A stretch of 34,624 nt of DNA from Acrocarpospora catenulata (GTDB lineage: Bacteria > Actinomycetota > Actinomycetes > Streptosporangiales > Streptosporangiaceae): contig NZ_JAHCST010000082.1 in assembly GCF_018476525.1 (NCBI RefSeq), positions 1-34,624 on the forward strand, given 5' to 3'. Shown here piece by piece: positions 1-8,052 of this stretch. The notes beneath the pieces were generated by a model. It was not told where the DNA came from, made no database searches, and saw nothing but the letters and a program-made list of their open reading frames with translations. A program made the position numbers and the translations under genes. Position 1 is the first letter of the stretch, and each line of letters begins with the position of its first letter.

Positions 1-30
1 CCAAATCCGGCCGAAGGCCATAATGGGTGG

Positions 31-49
31 GCGGGTGGGGAGAACCCGC
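31..49. repeat. Hairpin repeat, copy 1
   Basis: GCGGGT and ACCCGC arms enclose a GGGGAGA loop. The identical 20-base sequence recurs at 14,245-14,264. Both copies lie beside decayed genes. It may be a terminator or a small dispersed palindromic repeat. Confidence 0.5.
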
Positions 50-50
50 T

Positions 51-280
51 AGGGCCTGTCTCAAAGACAGGTCAGCCAGTCGTTGATCATGGCGATCTGG
101 AGAAGAGCCTCGTAGCGGACGGCGAGCTTGTCATACCTGGTGGCCACCGCGCGATGGCGTTTGAGCCGGTTGATGCCGCACTCGACGGCATGGCGCCGCC
201 GGTAGTCGACCGCGCAGAATGTGGGTGGCCGGCCGCCCCGGCTGCCCCTGTTCCTGCGGTGACGGATCTGGTCGGCACGG
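51..280 (-). pseudogene. IS5-type transposase, C-terminal fragment
   Basis: Minus-strand reading gives a run with [10 protein letters not shown], then [20 protein letters not shown] and [15 protein letters not shown], ending at the stop at 61. This is the familiar C-terminal end of IS5-superfamily DDE transposases in actinomycetes, including the Y-x-R-R-x-x-x-E-x-x-I-N-R-L-K helix that holds the last catalytic acid. Only about 70 codons remain. The N-terminal part with the two Asp residues is missing, because at about position 280 the sequence changes into an unrelated gene on the other strand. The end of the element is probably near 51, where a GGGCCTGTCTCAAAGACAGG stretch resembles an IS terminus. 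It cannot be active. Confidence 0.7.
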
Positions 281-1315
281 GTGCTCCTCGCGGGGGACCT
301 CGACCACGCGGATCTGGCGGTCGTCGAGCTCGGCCAGGACGTCCCCGCAGACATCGTGCTGCTACCGCGGATCGGGTTCGCGCGGGTCGCCGACCGCACC
401 GCGTACCTGGAGGTGGTCGAGGGCTGCGGCGCGGTCGGGTTCCGCCGCTTCATGGAGCGCGGCGAGGGCCGGGACACAGTCCGCCATCCCGCGCAGGTCA
501 GCGGTCAGATCCCCGTTTCGCAGCGGTCGGGGCCTGGCCTTCTCACCCTGCAAACCCACCACCACCCCGACCACCGGCTGCCGCCGGCAGGAACGACACT
601 GACCGGCACAGCTTGGGCGGGCATGTCCGGCGCTGCGGTGCTGGTCGGCGATCGGGTCGTCGGAGTGGTGTCCGAACATGCTCCCCGCCAGGGCGCCTCT
701 GATCTCACCTTCGTGCCGATCACCTTGATCGACCGACTTCCCGACAGCACCGCCTGGTGGACCCTCCTGGGCACCACCCTCGATCGCCTGCCCATCCTGC
801 CAGGACCAGGCACCCGGCAGGCTCCCGGCCCGCAGCCGCCCGGCCGACTCTTGGAGACGTTCACCGACCCGTTCGTCCTGGAAGTCCACCGCCCCATTCG
901 CCTCGACGACCATCCCGGCCTGCCCCCGTTACCGCCGTACGTGCCACGCGCCCACGACCAGCAGCTCGCCGCGGCCGCCGAACGCGCCCTCGGCGGGCAG
1001 AGCGCGCTGGCGGTGCTGGTGGGCGGATCCTCCACCGGTAAGACCCGCGCCTGCTGGGAAGCCCTCGCCTCCCTGCGGGAGTCGGGACACAGCTGGCGGC
1101 TGTGGCACCCGATCGACCCCACCCGCCCCGATGCCGCCCTGGCCGCACTCGCCCACGTCGGGCCGCGCACAGTGGTGTGGCTGAACGAGGCCCAGTTCTA
1201 CCTCGACACCCCGCTGGGCGAGCAGATCTCGGCCGGGCTACGCGAACTTCTCCGCACCCCGGCCCTCGCTCGCCGCATCCACCTCCGCAGTATGACTGAC
1301 GCGCTCCCTGTTTGA
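281..1315 (+). pseudogene. Truncated trypsin-like protease / P-loop NTPase fusion
   Basis: The reading frame (344 codons) keeps the C-terminal part of a trypsin-like domain: GMSGAAVLVGDRVVGVVSEH, with Ser about 116 in the G-x-S-G nucleophile motif. A linker rich in Pro follows, then an NTPase start with a clear Walker A, GGSSTGKTR (about residues 248-256). Full-length proteins of this design in actinomycetes run to well over 700 residues. This one has lost its N-terminus, including the catalytic His and Asp, to the IS remnant, and its C-terminus at about 1262-1290, where the NTPase frame ends in unrelated residues. Proteins with this protease-NTPase layout are often suspected signalling or defence proteins, but no function can remain here. 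The true start is lost; the coordinate given is the first Met codon in the surviving frame. Confidence 0.6.
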
Positions 1316-1827
1316 CCCGCAGAGAACATGGTCGGGCCGCCTCGGTCCCGATGGGGTTGAGGAATGCAGGAACAGCCATTAGCGCTGAGACGGATCTTGA
1401 TGGTTGGTCACGGGCGGTACGGGCCAGCCTGGCTCGGCACGAGTTACGGTCCGGGCGCGCGGGGATAAGTCGGGCGCTGGGTCAGCCTGACGGGGGTCAG
1501 GTGATGTTCAGGACGAGCGCCAGTGGGGATTCCGGCGGTAGTTCCAGGAGCAGGTGGTGAGCGGTGCCATCGGGGCTTGGGTCCACGCTGAGGATCGTGC
1601 ATCCGTGGGCGTGGGCGGGCCAGTCCAGCGGGTAGCGGTCAGCGGGGCCAACAAATCGGCAGGGTCGATGCCGCCGCGCACGGCCCGGGTTAACTGCGCC
1701 GGCCAGATCCACCGATGCGAGAACGGCAAGATCGTCCGCTGGTCGTAGCAGTGACTTCCTGACCTGGGCTGGGTGGATGCCTTGCTCCCACCCGGTGACG
1801 GGGGTCGACCAGCATCGGAACGCGAGA
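1316..1827. other. Decayed region with no intact gene
   Basis: No frame here looks like a complete gene. The best trace is a minus-strand frame ending at 1497 (upstream limit about 1712), with a coherent patch DWPAHAHGCTILSVDPSPDG followed by a Leu/Pro-rich tail. It may be the C-terminal end of a lost gene, but I do not recognise the family. The rest holds only short shadow frames. The block separates the IS-damaged edge from the regulator. Confidence 0.4.
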
Positions 1828-2478
1828 TCATGGGTTGGGGGTGAGAGTGGCGCGCTGGGATTCGTGGCGGTCGTGGAGGTGGCGGCGCATGAGGAGGGCG
1901 GCCATCTCGGCGTCGGCCTCCAGGACGGCGCGGATCACGCGGGCGTGCTCCGACCACGAGTCCTCGGGGGAGGTGACGAGGCCGCCGACGAGGTGGTGCG
2001 CCTGGTTGCGCACGGAGCGGAGCAGGGCGACGAGCACTCGTGAGCCGGTGCCGCCGGCCAGCAGTTCGTGGAAGTCGCCGTTGAGCCGCTTGAGCGCGGA
2101 CTGGTCTCCCGCCTCGGCCGCCTGGGAGCCGGCGAGGAGCACGCGCTCCAGCTCGTTCATGGTCTCGGAGTCGCGCCGCTCGGCGGTCTTGCGCACCGCG
2201 ATGAGCTCCAGCGCGAGCCTGATCTCCTGGATGGTGGCCAGCTCTTCCTGGTCGAACACCGCCACCCGCACGCCGCGCCGCGGGGCCGTCTGAACCAGGC
2301 CCTCGGCCTCCAGCCGGCGGAACGCCTCGCGCACCGGCAGCCGGGACACGCCCAGCCGCTCGGAGATGGCCCCCTCACCCAGGCGGCTGCCCGGCGCGAG
2401 GGTGCCGTCGAGTATCCAGCTGCGGAGCTGGTCGGCGACCTCGTCACGGAGTGCCCGATGCGACTCGCCGATCGACAT
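1828..2478 (-). CDS. GntR-family regulator, FadR/FCD subfamily
   Basis: A 216-residue transcription factor. Residues 1-70 form the GntR winged helix (ALRDEVADQLRSWILDGTL, then ISERLGVSRLPVREAFRRLE and the wing GLVQTAPRRGVRVAVF). Residues 75-210 form the all-helical FCD ligand domain, with Asp and His residues (GDFHELL, LMRRHLHDRH) that in FCD proteins often hold a metal and a carboxylate ligand. I prefer the ATG at 2478 because AGGAGGGGG lies about 6 bases upstream; an in-frame start at 2499 lacks this site. The gene is divergent from the molybdenum hydroxylase operon and has a palindrome in its own promoter, so it probably controls itself and the cluster, most likely as a repressor released by a pathway acid. 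Confidence 0.9.
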   Translation of the reverse strand: MSIGESHRALRDEVADQLRSWILDGTLAPGSRLGEGAISERLGVSRLPVREAFRRLEAEGLVQTAPRRGVRVAVFDQEELATIQEIRLALELIAVRKTAERRDSETMNELERVLLAGSQAAEAGDQSALKRLNGDFHELLAGGTGSRVLVALLRSVRNQAHHLVGGLVTSPEDSWSEHARVIRAVLEADAEMAALLMRRHLHDRHESQRATLTPNP

Positions 2479-2502
2479 GACGCCCCCTCCTCTTGACAAT
2501 CC

Positions 2503-2518
2503 TGCATACAGTATCGCA
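2503..2518. promoter_or_regulatory. Operator candidate O1 (regulator promoter)
   Basis: TGCATACAGTATCGCA contains the perfect palindrome ATACAGTAT (2506-2514). It lies 25 bases upstream of the regulator start and resembles the three other sites at 2637, 6115 and 6266. FCD-type GntR proteins commonly bind ATAC-n-GTAT-like palindromes. Binding is inferred. Confidence 0.55.
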
Positions 2519-2617
2519 GACAGCCGGGAAAGACGATCGTCACGCCCTCACTGCCCGGACCACGCGTTTATGCGAATTATCACACGAGTGAGCCGCTGGA
2601 GGTGCTGCCTTCGACCA

Positions 2618-2652
2618 TTGTCAACCCACCCATTTCGGATACAATATCCGCC
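2618..2652 (+). promoter_or_regulatory. Promoter of molybdenum hydroxylase operon, probably leaderless
   Basis: TTGTCA (2618-2623), a 16-base spacer and TACAAT (2640-2645) make a good sigma-70/HrdB-type promoter. The -10 box ends 7 bases before the ATG at 2653, so the transcript should begin at or next to the start codon and carry no Shine-Dalgarno site. Leaderless mRNAs are common in actinomycetes. Confidence 0.7.
2637..2649. promoter_or_regulatory. Operator candidate O2 over the -10 box
   Basis: GGATACAATATCC is an inverted repeat (GGATA, 3-base centre, TATCC) that fully covers the -10 hexamer of the hydroxylase promoter. A protein bound here would block RNA polymerase, so the natural reading is repression by the divergent GntR regulator. 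Confidence 0.6.
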
Positions 2653-4851
2653 ATGTCATTGCCCTCGGGGGTGGGAGCCTCTCCGGTGCGCCCCGACGCC
2701 GTCGCCAAGCTGACCGGCGAGTTCAGGTACGCGACCGAGCTGCACGCCCCCGGCGAGCTGCACGGCGCGACCGTACGCAGCCCCGTCGCCGCCGCCGACC
2801 TGCTCGGCGTCGAGACGGCGGAGGCGATGCGCGTGCGCGGCGCGTACCGGGTGCTGACCATCGCCGACGTGCCCGGCGCGCGGCGCGTCGGGGTGAAGAC
2901 CCCCGACCAGCCCGTGCTCGCCGACGGCCGCGTCCGCCACCACGGCGAGCCGATCGCCTTCGCGCTCGCCGACACCGCCGAGGCGGCCCGCCGCATGGCA
3001 CTGCTGGTGCGCCCGATCCTGCGCCCGCACCCCGCCCTGCTCGACCCCGAGCGCGCGCTCGACGCCGACGCCCCCCGTGTCGGGCCGGACGGGAGCAACC
3101 TGGTCCATCGGCTGCGGCTCGCGCACGGGACCGCCCGCCGGGGCGCGATCGGCGTACGCCGCCGGTGGCGGACCGGGCGGCAGGACGCGGCGTTCCTGGC
3201 CCCTGAGGCCGGTCTTGCGTTCCCCGACGGCGCGGGCGGGATCGTGCTGCGCGTGGCGACCCAGGACCTGCACCACGACCGGGCGCAGATCGCGGCGGCG
3301 CTCGGCCTGCCCGAGGAGCGCGTGCGCGTGGAGCTGGCCGGTGTCGGCGGCGCGTTCGGCGGGCGCGAGGACATCACCGTGCACGTGCACCTCTGCCTCG
3401 CCGCCCTGCTCAGCGGCCGCCCCGTGCGCGCGCTCTACTCGCGGGCCGAGTCCTTCGGCGCCCACCCGAGCAGGCACCCGGCGATCATGACGTACGAGCT
3501 GACCGCCGACCCCGACGGCACGTTCGTCTCGCTCGCCGCCGACCTGCTGTTCGACGGCGGCGCGTACGCCAGCACGTCCAAGGCCGTCGTCGGCGTCGCG
3601 CACTACTTCGCCGCAGGGCCCTACCGGATCCCGCGCGTCGAGATCGCCACCCGCGCCGTCTACACCAACAACCCGGTGGCCGGGGCGCTGCGCGGGTTCG
3701 GCGCGACGCAGGTGTGTTTCGCCATGGAGTCCACCGTCGACGCGCTCGCCGCCGAGCTGAGCCTCGACCCCGCCGACGTACGCCGCCGCAACCTGCTCGA
3801 ACCGGGCGAGGCGCTGGCCACCAGCGGGCAGGCGCTGGAGGGCGTCGCCGCACCCGCGAGCCTCCTCGACGCGCTCGACGCCGTGCCGCCGCCGGCGGCC
3901 GCGCCCGCGCCCGGCCTCCGGCGCGGGGTGGGCGTGGCCGTCGGGATCAAGAGCGCCGGGCTCGGCGACGGACGGGCCGAGGGCGCGGGCATCGTGCTGC
4001 GCGCCGACCGCCACGGCGTCGAGATCGCCACCGCCGCCCCCGAGGTGGGCCAGGGCGTACGCGCGGTGCTGGCGCAGATCGTCACCGAATGCCTCGGCCC
4101 GGTGCCGATCACGTTCGCGGACTCCACCTCGACGCTGCCGGCCAGCGGCGGCAGCAAGGCGAGCCGGCAGACCATGGCCTCAGGTGGCGCCGCGCTCCGC
4201 GCCGCGACCCGTCTCAGGCAGCGACTCGGCGGCGCCTTCCCCGTGGATCTCGCGGCGCTGGGCGACGGGACCTCGATCGTGGTCGAGGAGCGGTACGACG
4301 CGCCGCCCACCGCCGCGCCCGATCCGCGCACCGGGCGCGGCGACCCGCACCTCGCCTTCCAGCTCACCGCGCACCGCGCCGTCGTGGACGTGGACCCCGC
4401 CCTCGGCACGGCCCAGGTGGTGCAGCTCGTCGCGGCCCAGGACGTGGGCCGGGCGCTGAACCCGGCGCTGGTACGCGGCCAGCTCGCCGGCGGCACCGTC
4501 CAGGGCGCGGGGTTCGCGCTGCTGGAGGAGATCCCGGTGGACGCGGACGGGCGGGGCGGCGCGGCCGGGTTCGGCACGTACCTGCTGCCCGCGGCGGTGG
4601 ACGTGCCCGAGGTGATCCCGGTGATCGTCGAGTCCGGCGACCCGCGGCTGCCGTTCGGCGCCAAGGGCGTCGGCGAAGGCCCGCTGATCTCCTCCCCCGC
4701 CGCCGTGGCCGCCGCACTCCGTGCCGCCACGGGCCGCCCGGTCGCCCGCATCCCCGCCCACCCCGAGGACCTCGCCACCTCCCACGACCCCGCTGCCGCC
4801 GCAGCGGCGGCAGCGCCTCGGACGGAAGAATCCGCGGCGGTGGATGGCTGA
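2653..4851 (+). CDS. Molybdenum hydroxylase, molybdopterin-binding large subunit
   Basis: A 732-residue member of the xanthine dehydrogenase / CO dehydrogenase large-subunit family. It opens with the a/b-hammerhead domain (SPVRPDAVAKLTGEFRYATE), then the Mo-cofactor domains: GGAFGGREDITVHVHLC, RGFGATQVCFAMES, GQGVRAVLAQIVTECLG and GGSKASRQT. PFGAKGVGEGPL near the end holds the likely catalytic Glu675. The cysteine loop of true CO dehydrogenases (AYRCSFR type) is absent; GALRGFGATQ stands in its place, so the substrate is more likely a heteroaromatic ring or aldehyde. I chose the ATG at 2653 because the -10 box is 7 bases away; an upstream GTG at 2602 would lie before the promoter. The stop overlaps the next start by one base. 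The subunit order large-medium-small differs from the medium-small-large order of cox operons. Confidence 0.9.
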   Translation: MSLPSGVGASPVRPDAVAKLTGEFRYATELHAPGELHGATVRSPVAAADLLGVETAEAMRVRGAYRVLTIADVPGARRVGVKTPDQPVLADGRVRHHGEPIAFALADTAEAARRMALLVRPILRPHPALLDPERALDADAPRVGPDGSNLVHRLRLAHGTARRGAIGVRRRWRTGRQDAAFLAPEAGLAFPDGAGGIVLRVATQDLHHDRAQIAAALGLPEERVRVELAGVGGAFGGREDITVHVHLCLAALLSGRPVRALYSRAESFGAHPSRHPAIMTYELTADPDGTFVSLAADLLFDGGAYASTSKAVVGVAHYFAAGPYRIPRVEIATRAVYTNNPVAGALRGFGATQVCFAMESTVDALAAELSLDPADVRRRNLLEPGEALATSGQALEGVAAPASLLDALDAVPPPAAAPAPGLRRGVGVAVGIKSAGLGDGRAEGAGIVLRADRHGVEIATAAPEVGQGVRAVLAQIVTECLGPVPITFADSTSTLPASGGSKASRQTMASGGAALRAATRLRQRLGGAFPVDLAALGDGTSIVVEERYDAPPTAAPDPRTGRGDPHLAFQLTAHRAVVDVDPALGTAQVVQLVAAQDVGRALNPALVRGQLAGGTVQGAGFALLEEIPVDADGRGGAAGFGTYLLPAAVDVPEVIPVIVESGDPRLPFGAKGVGEGPLISSPAAVAAALRAATGRPVARIPAHPEDLATSHDPAAAAAAAAPRTEESAAVDG

Positions 4852-5648
4852 TGGCGTACCTGCGGCCGGCCACGATCGCGTCCGCGCTGGCGGCGCGGGC
4901 CGAGCTGCCGCGCGCCCTCGTGTGCGGCGGCGGCACCGCCGTCCAGCCCGCGATGAACGCCGGGCTGCTGCGGCCCGCCGACGTGCTCGACCTGGGCGGG
5001 CTCCGCGACGGCGCGGCGATCGACGCCTGCGGGGACCGGGTCAGGCTCGGCCCTGTCGTACGCGTCGCCGCGGCCGCCCGCGCCCACGCCCTCGGCGCCG
5101 GGGTGCTGGACGGGCTGCTGCGCGGGTTCGCCACGCCCGCCGTGCGCGAACGCGCCACGCTGACCGGCAACCTGTTCCAGGCCCCCGCCGACCTCGCGGT
5201 GGTGCTGACCGCGCTGGACGGCTCGCTGATCGCCGCCGCCGCGCGCTCCCGGGGCGAGCGGAGGCTGCCGGTGACCACAGCGGACGCGCTCGAGCCGGAC
5301 GAGCTGGCCATCGGGCTGGATCTCGCGGTGCCGGCGGCCTTCGCCTACGAGCGGCTCGCGGTCCGCGAGGTCGCGGCCCCTACGCTCGCCGCCGTGGCGG
5401 CGGCCCTGCTGGCCGGCGGCCCGCGCGCCGCCGTAACCGGATACCGGACCGGAACCGCCGTCCCCTGCCCCGGCGCGGTCCCGCACCTGGCCGACCCGGC
5501 CGGGGCGGACGGTTTCGCGGCGGAGGTCGTGGCCGCCGCCGCTCCCCCGACCCCGTACGCCCGCCGCTCCGTGGCCGCCCTGGCTCGCCGCTGCCACCGC
5601 CGCATCCACCGTGGAGACGCCCGTGGAGACGCCGATGTCCGGCGATGA
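4851..5648 (+). CDS. Molybdenum hydroxylase, FAD-binding medium subunit
   Basis: 265 residues. The N-terminal FAD_binding_5-type domain shows VCGGGTAVQPAMNAGLLRPA (about 21-40), where family members have the G-G-G-T-x-L flavin loop, and later ATLTGNLFQAPADLAVVLTA, matching the usual T-x-G-G-N-x-x-x-x-x-P-x-x-D segment. The C-terminal CO_deh_flav_C-like part is short and Ala-rich, and the protein is some 20 residues shorter than typical members. In the family this subunit passes electrons from the 2Fe-2S clusters to FAD and on to an acceptor. Its ATG overlaps the TGA of the large-subunit gene, so translation is probably coupled. Confidence 0.87.
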   Translation: MAYLRPATIASALAARAELPRALVCGGGTAVQPAMNAGLLRPADVLDLGGLRDGAAIDACGDRVRLGPVVRVAAAARAHALGAGVLDGLLRGFATPAVRERATLTGNLFQAPADLAVVLTALDGSLIAAAARSRGERRLPVTTADALEPDELAIGLDLAVPAAFAYERLAVREVAAPTLAAVAAALLAGGPRAAVTGYRTGTAVPCPGAVPHLADPAGADGFAAEVVAAAAPPTPYARRSVAALARRCHRRIHRGDARGDADVRR

Positions 5649-6099
5649 CCTGGTGGAGGTGCGCGGGACGCTGGACGGCGAGCCGTACCACGCCGAGGTG
5701 CCGGTGTGGGCCTCGCTGCTCGACGCCCTGGAGGCGGCGGGACGCCCGCTCCCGGCCGGGTGCCGGGGCGGCCAGTGCGGAAGCTGCACGGTGTCGCTCG
5801 ACGGGGTGCCGACGCCGGCGTGCGTCGTGCCCGCGGGCGCGGCGGCCGGCGCGGTGGTGGAGACCGCTCGGCGGGCCGCCCTGCCCGTGCTGGTGGCGGA
5901 GCTGGCGGCGGCCGGCGCCACCCAGTGCGGCTACTGCTCCCCCGGCCTGGTGGTCGCGCTCTCGCACCTGCTGAGCACGAGCCCCTCCCTCGACGCCCCG
6001 GCCGTCCGCGAGGCGCTCACCGGTCACCTGTGCCGTTGCACCGGCTACGAGGCCATCGTGACCGCCACGCTCGCCGCCGCGGCCCGCCTGACCTCCTAG
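5635..6099 (+). CDS. Molybdenum hydroxylase, [2Fe-2S] small subunit
   Basis: 154 residues when started at ATG 5635. The plant-type ferredoxin domain has Cys43, Cys48, Cys51 and Cys63 (C-x4-C-x2-C-x11-C). The helical domain has Cys98/Cys101 (CGYC) and Cys133/Cys135 (HLCRCTGYE). This is the complete eight-cysteine set of the family, so the enzyme should be functional. A GTG start at 5611 in the same frame is possible; the stretch between holds a 12-base tandem repeat (CGTGGAGACGCC twice). The gene overlaps the FAD-subunit gene by 14 bases and ends the operon. A weak hairpin ATCTC/GAGAT followed by TTT lies just after the stop. Confidence 0.9.
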   Translation: MSGDDLVEVRGTLDGEPYHAEVPVWASLLDALEAAGRPLPAGCRGGQCGSCTVSLDGVPTPACVVPAGAAAGAVVETARRAALPVLVAELAAAGATQCGYCSPGLVVALSHLLSTSPSLDAPAVREALTGHLCRCTGYEAIVTATLAAAARLTS

Positions 6100-6114
6100 A
6101 TCTCGATGATCTGA

Positions 6115-6127
6115 GATTTTGTATCCC
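6115..6127 (-). promoter_or_regulatory. Operator candidate O3
   Basis: GATTTTGTATCCC is the exact reverse complement of O4 (GGGATACAAAATC). It lies 15 bases after the end of the first operon. The inverted pair spaced about 150 bases apart could allow looping by a dimeric regulator. Confidence 0.55.
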
Positions 6128-6265
6128 ATAATTGCGGCTGGGCTCATGGCGCGATGCCGCGGATACATGACCACGCAACCGCAGGTCCATACGCATCCAC
6201 ACGCCCCGCACCGCGGTCCAGGTAACGTGGCATTAACCAGATTATCGGCTAGCCGCAACAAAATC

Positions 6266-6278
6266 GGGATACAAAATC
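6266..6278 (+). promoter_or_regulatory. Operator candidate O4 over the -10 box
   Basis: GGGATACAAAATC overlaps the presumed -10 TACAAA and ends 4 bases before the ATG at 6283. It closely matches O2 at the same distance from a start codon, which argues for shared control of both operons. Confidence 0.55.
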
Positions 6279-6282
6279 CTTC

Positions 6283-6738
6283 ATGACAAGCGTTTCGCAA
6301 GCCGCGCGGCCACTGGTCAGCGTGCGCGGGCTCGACCACATCGTCCTGCATGTCGCCGATCCGCTGCGCTCCCTCGACTGGTACACCGCCAAGCTCGGCA
6401 TGCGCCCGCTGCGCGTCGCGGAGTTCCGCACGGGCAAGGCGCCGTTCCCCTCGGTCGAGGTGACACCCGGCGTGATCATCGATCTGGACCCGAGGGGCAA
6501 GCGCACCGGCGAGAACCTCGCGCACTTCTGCATCGAGGTGGACACGATCGACCTCAAGGAACTGGCGGGGTCCGGGGCCTTCGGCAAGGTGGCCGGGCCG
6601 TTCCGGCGCTGGGGCGCACGCGGCGAGGCCGACCTCGTCTACATCACCGACCCCGACGGGAACGTGATCGAGCTGCGCCACTACGGCCCCAGCCAGGTCA
6701 ACGACTACGGCCCGAACCGGGCGGTACGGCCGGAATGA
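6283..6738 (+). CDS. VOC-family (glyoxalase/extradiol dioxygenase fold) protein
   Basis: 151 residues, one vicinal-oxygen-chelate module. GLDHIVLHVADPLRSLDWYT opens it, with His19; NLAHFCIEV carries His81; DPDGNVIELRHY carries Glu130. These are the usual metal-ligand positions, so a metal-dependent lyase, isomerase or ring-cleaving dioxygenase is possible. Most single-module family members of this size act as dimers. It is the first gene of the second operon and its stop overlaps the next ATG (ATGA). In a cluster with a molybdenum hydroxylase and a Rieske oxygenase, ring cleavage or handling of an unstable product is plausible, but the substrate cannot be read from sequence. Confidence 0.85.
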   Translation: MTSVSQAARPLVSVRGLDHIVLHVADPLRSLDWYTAKLGMRPLRVAEFRTGKAPFPSVEVTPGVIIDLDPRGKRTGENLAHFCIEVDTIDLKELAGSGAFGKVAGPFRRWGARGEADLVYITDPDGNVIELRHYGPSQVNDYGPNRAVRPE

Positions 6739-8051
6739 CCGCCACCGCCGTCCTGGCCGCCAACGCGGTGGCGCACGGCTCCCTCGGCGTCGTCGGCGCG
6801 GGCGCGCGCACCGCGGCGGCGATCGGCGCCGCCGCCCTGCTCGACGGCGGCAACGCCTTCGACGCCGTGATCGCGGCCGGGCTGGCGGAGACCGTGCTGC
6901 TGCCGCCCAAGTGCGGTCTCGCCGGTGACGTGGTCGCCCTGGTCCTGCCGGCGGGCCGGTCCGCGCCGCGCGCGCTGCTGTCGATCGGGGCCGCCGCCCG
7001 GCGGCTCCCCAAGGCGCTGGCCACCCGCCCGCTCCCCCGCGACGGCGGACTTTCCGTCGGCGTGCCGGGGGCGCCCGGCGGGTACGCGGCGCTGGCCGAT
7101 CTTGGCCGGCTGGGTCTGGATCGGCTCGCCCGGCCCGCGATCGAGCTGGCGCGGCGCGGGATCGTCTGGCCGGAGCTGTGCGCGGCGCTCGCGCGGGAGG
7201 CGGACGACCTGCTCGCCTACCATCAGCCCGCCGGCTGCCGGTACCGGCCGGCGGCGGGCCCGCTCCAGGCCGGGACCCTGCTCCGCCTTCCAGGGCTCGC
7301 GCTGCTGCTGGGCGAGTTCGCCGAGCGCGGGGCCGGTCTGTTCCACGGCCCGGCGGGCGCCGTACTCGCCGAGCGGGTCGCGGCGGCGGGCGGCGTGGTC
7401 GGCCGCGACGACCTGGCCGCCCCGACTGCCGAATGGGCGGAGCCGGTCAGACAGGACGCGATCTGGGCGACGCCCGCGCCGACGCGCGGACCGGCGCTGC
7501 TCGCCGCGCTCGCGGGCGAACGAGCGCTCGTGGGCGGGCCGATCGGCGAAGGCACGTCGGTGGTCGCGGCGGCGGATAACGAAGGAAACGCGGTGGTGAT
7601 GGTGCACTCGAACTCGCATCCGCAGTTCGGCAGCGGCCTGGTGGCCGAGCCTTACGACCTGGTGCTGTCCAACCGGGCCGGGCGCGGCTTCCACCCCGAT
7701 CCCGGCCACCCGGACGGGCCCGCGCCGGGCCGCAGGCCGCCGACCACGTTGCACGCCTGGGCGCTGGACACCCGCGGCACCGGCAGGCCCGACGTGTTCG
7801 GCGCCACGCCGGGCGGCGAGCAGCAGGTGCCGTGGAACGCGCAGGTGCTCGGCGACCTCATGACCACGGGTCCTGACGATCTCGGCGCCATCCTGACCGG
7901 TCCACGCTGGTCCCTCCAGGACGGCACGCGGGTGCCGGTGGAGGAGTCCGCGTCGGCCGTACGCCCGGCGCACGTCCTCCTGCGCGTCACCGGCGCCGGC
8001 CTGACCGCCGCCGCCGATCCCCGTATCGGCGCCATCGCGCTGGGCGTGTGA
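6735..8051 (+). CDS. Gamma-glutamyltransferase-like Ntn hydrolase (short form)
   Basis: 438 residues against about 550 for classical gamma-glutamyltransferases. Recognisable parts: AAALLDGGNAFDAVIAAGLA (G-G-N-A-x-D-A), VGVPGAPGGYAALADLGRLG, FHGPAGAVLAERVAAAGGVV, then the self-cleavage region with Thr274 in GEGTSVVAAADNEGNAVVMV, HPQFGSGL and the C-terminal ATPGGEQQVPWNAQVL. In the family the Thr becomes the N-terminal nucleophile of the small subunit after autoproteolysis. No signal peptide is seen, so it should act in the cytoplasm, unlike glutathione-degrading relatives. The segment before the nucleophile is shortened and the usual D-T-T-H context is not kept. It may cleave an amide in the pathway compound; glutathione turnover is less likely. 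It is coupled by ATGA to the VOC gene. Confidence 0.78.
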   Translation: MTATAVLAANAVAHGSLGVVGAGARTAAAIGAAALLDGGNAFDAVIAAGLAETVLLPPKCGLAGDVVALVLPAGRSAPRALLSIGAAARRLPKALATRPLPRDGGLSVGVPGAPGGYAALADLGRLGLDRLARPAIELARRGIVWPELCAALAREADDLLAYHQPAGCRYRPAAGPLQAGTLLRLPGLALLLGEFAERGAGLFHGPAGAVLAERVAAAGGVVGRDDLAAPTAEWAEPVRQDAIWATPAPTRGPALLAALAGERALVGGPIGEGTSVVAAADNEGNAVVMVHSNSHPQFGSGLVAEPYDLVLSNRAGRGFHPDPGHPDGPAPGRRPPTTLHAWALDTRGTGRPDVFGATPGGEQQVPWNAQVLGDLMTTGPDDLGAILTGPRWSLQDGTRVPVEESASAVRPAHVLLRVTGAGLTAAADPRIGAIALGV

Positions 8052-8052
8052 G

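Larger units (their letters stand above)
6100..6282. promoter_or_regulatory. Intergenic control region before the second operon
   Basis: 183 bases, less GC-rich than the genes. It holds O3 at its left end, O4 at its right end and a partial match GGATACAT at 6161-6168. The -10-like TACAAA at 6270-6275 ends 7 bases before the ATG at 6283, the same geometry as the first operon, so this transcript may also be leaderless. The -35 region is weak. Confidence 0.5.

Noticed and set aside
1835-2293. Plus-strand ORF opposite the FadR-type regulator
   Set aside because: Arg/Ser-rich shadow of the regulator gene; no start signal.
2602-2652. Upstream GTG start for the molybdenum hydroxylase large subunit
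   Set aside because: It would begin upstream of the promoter hexamers, and the extra residues do not fit the family.
3660-5921. Minus-strand open frame of 753 codons opposite the molybdenum hydroxylase genes
   Set aside because: Ala/Ser/Arg-rich shadow of three well-identified plus-strand genes.
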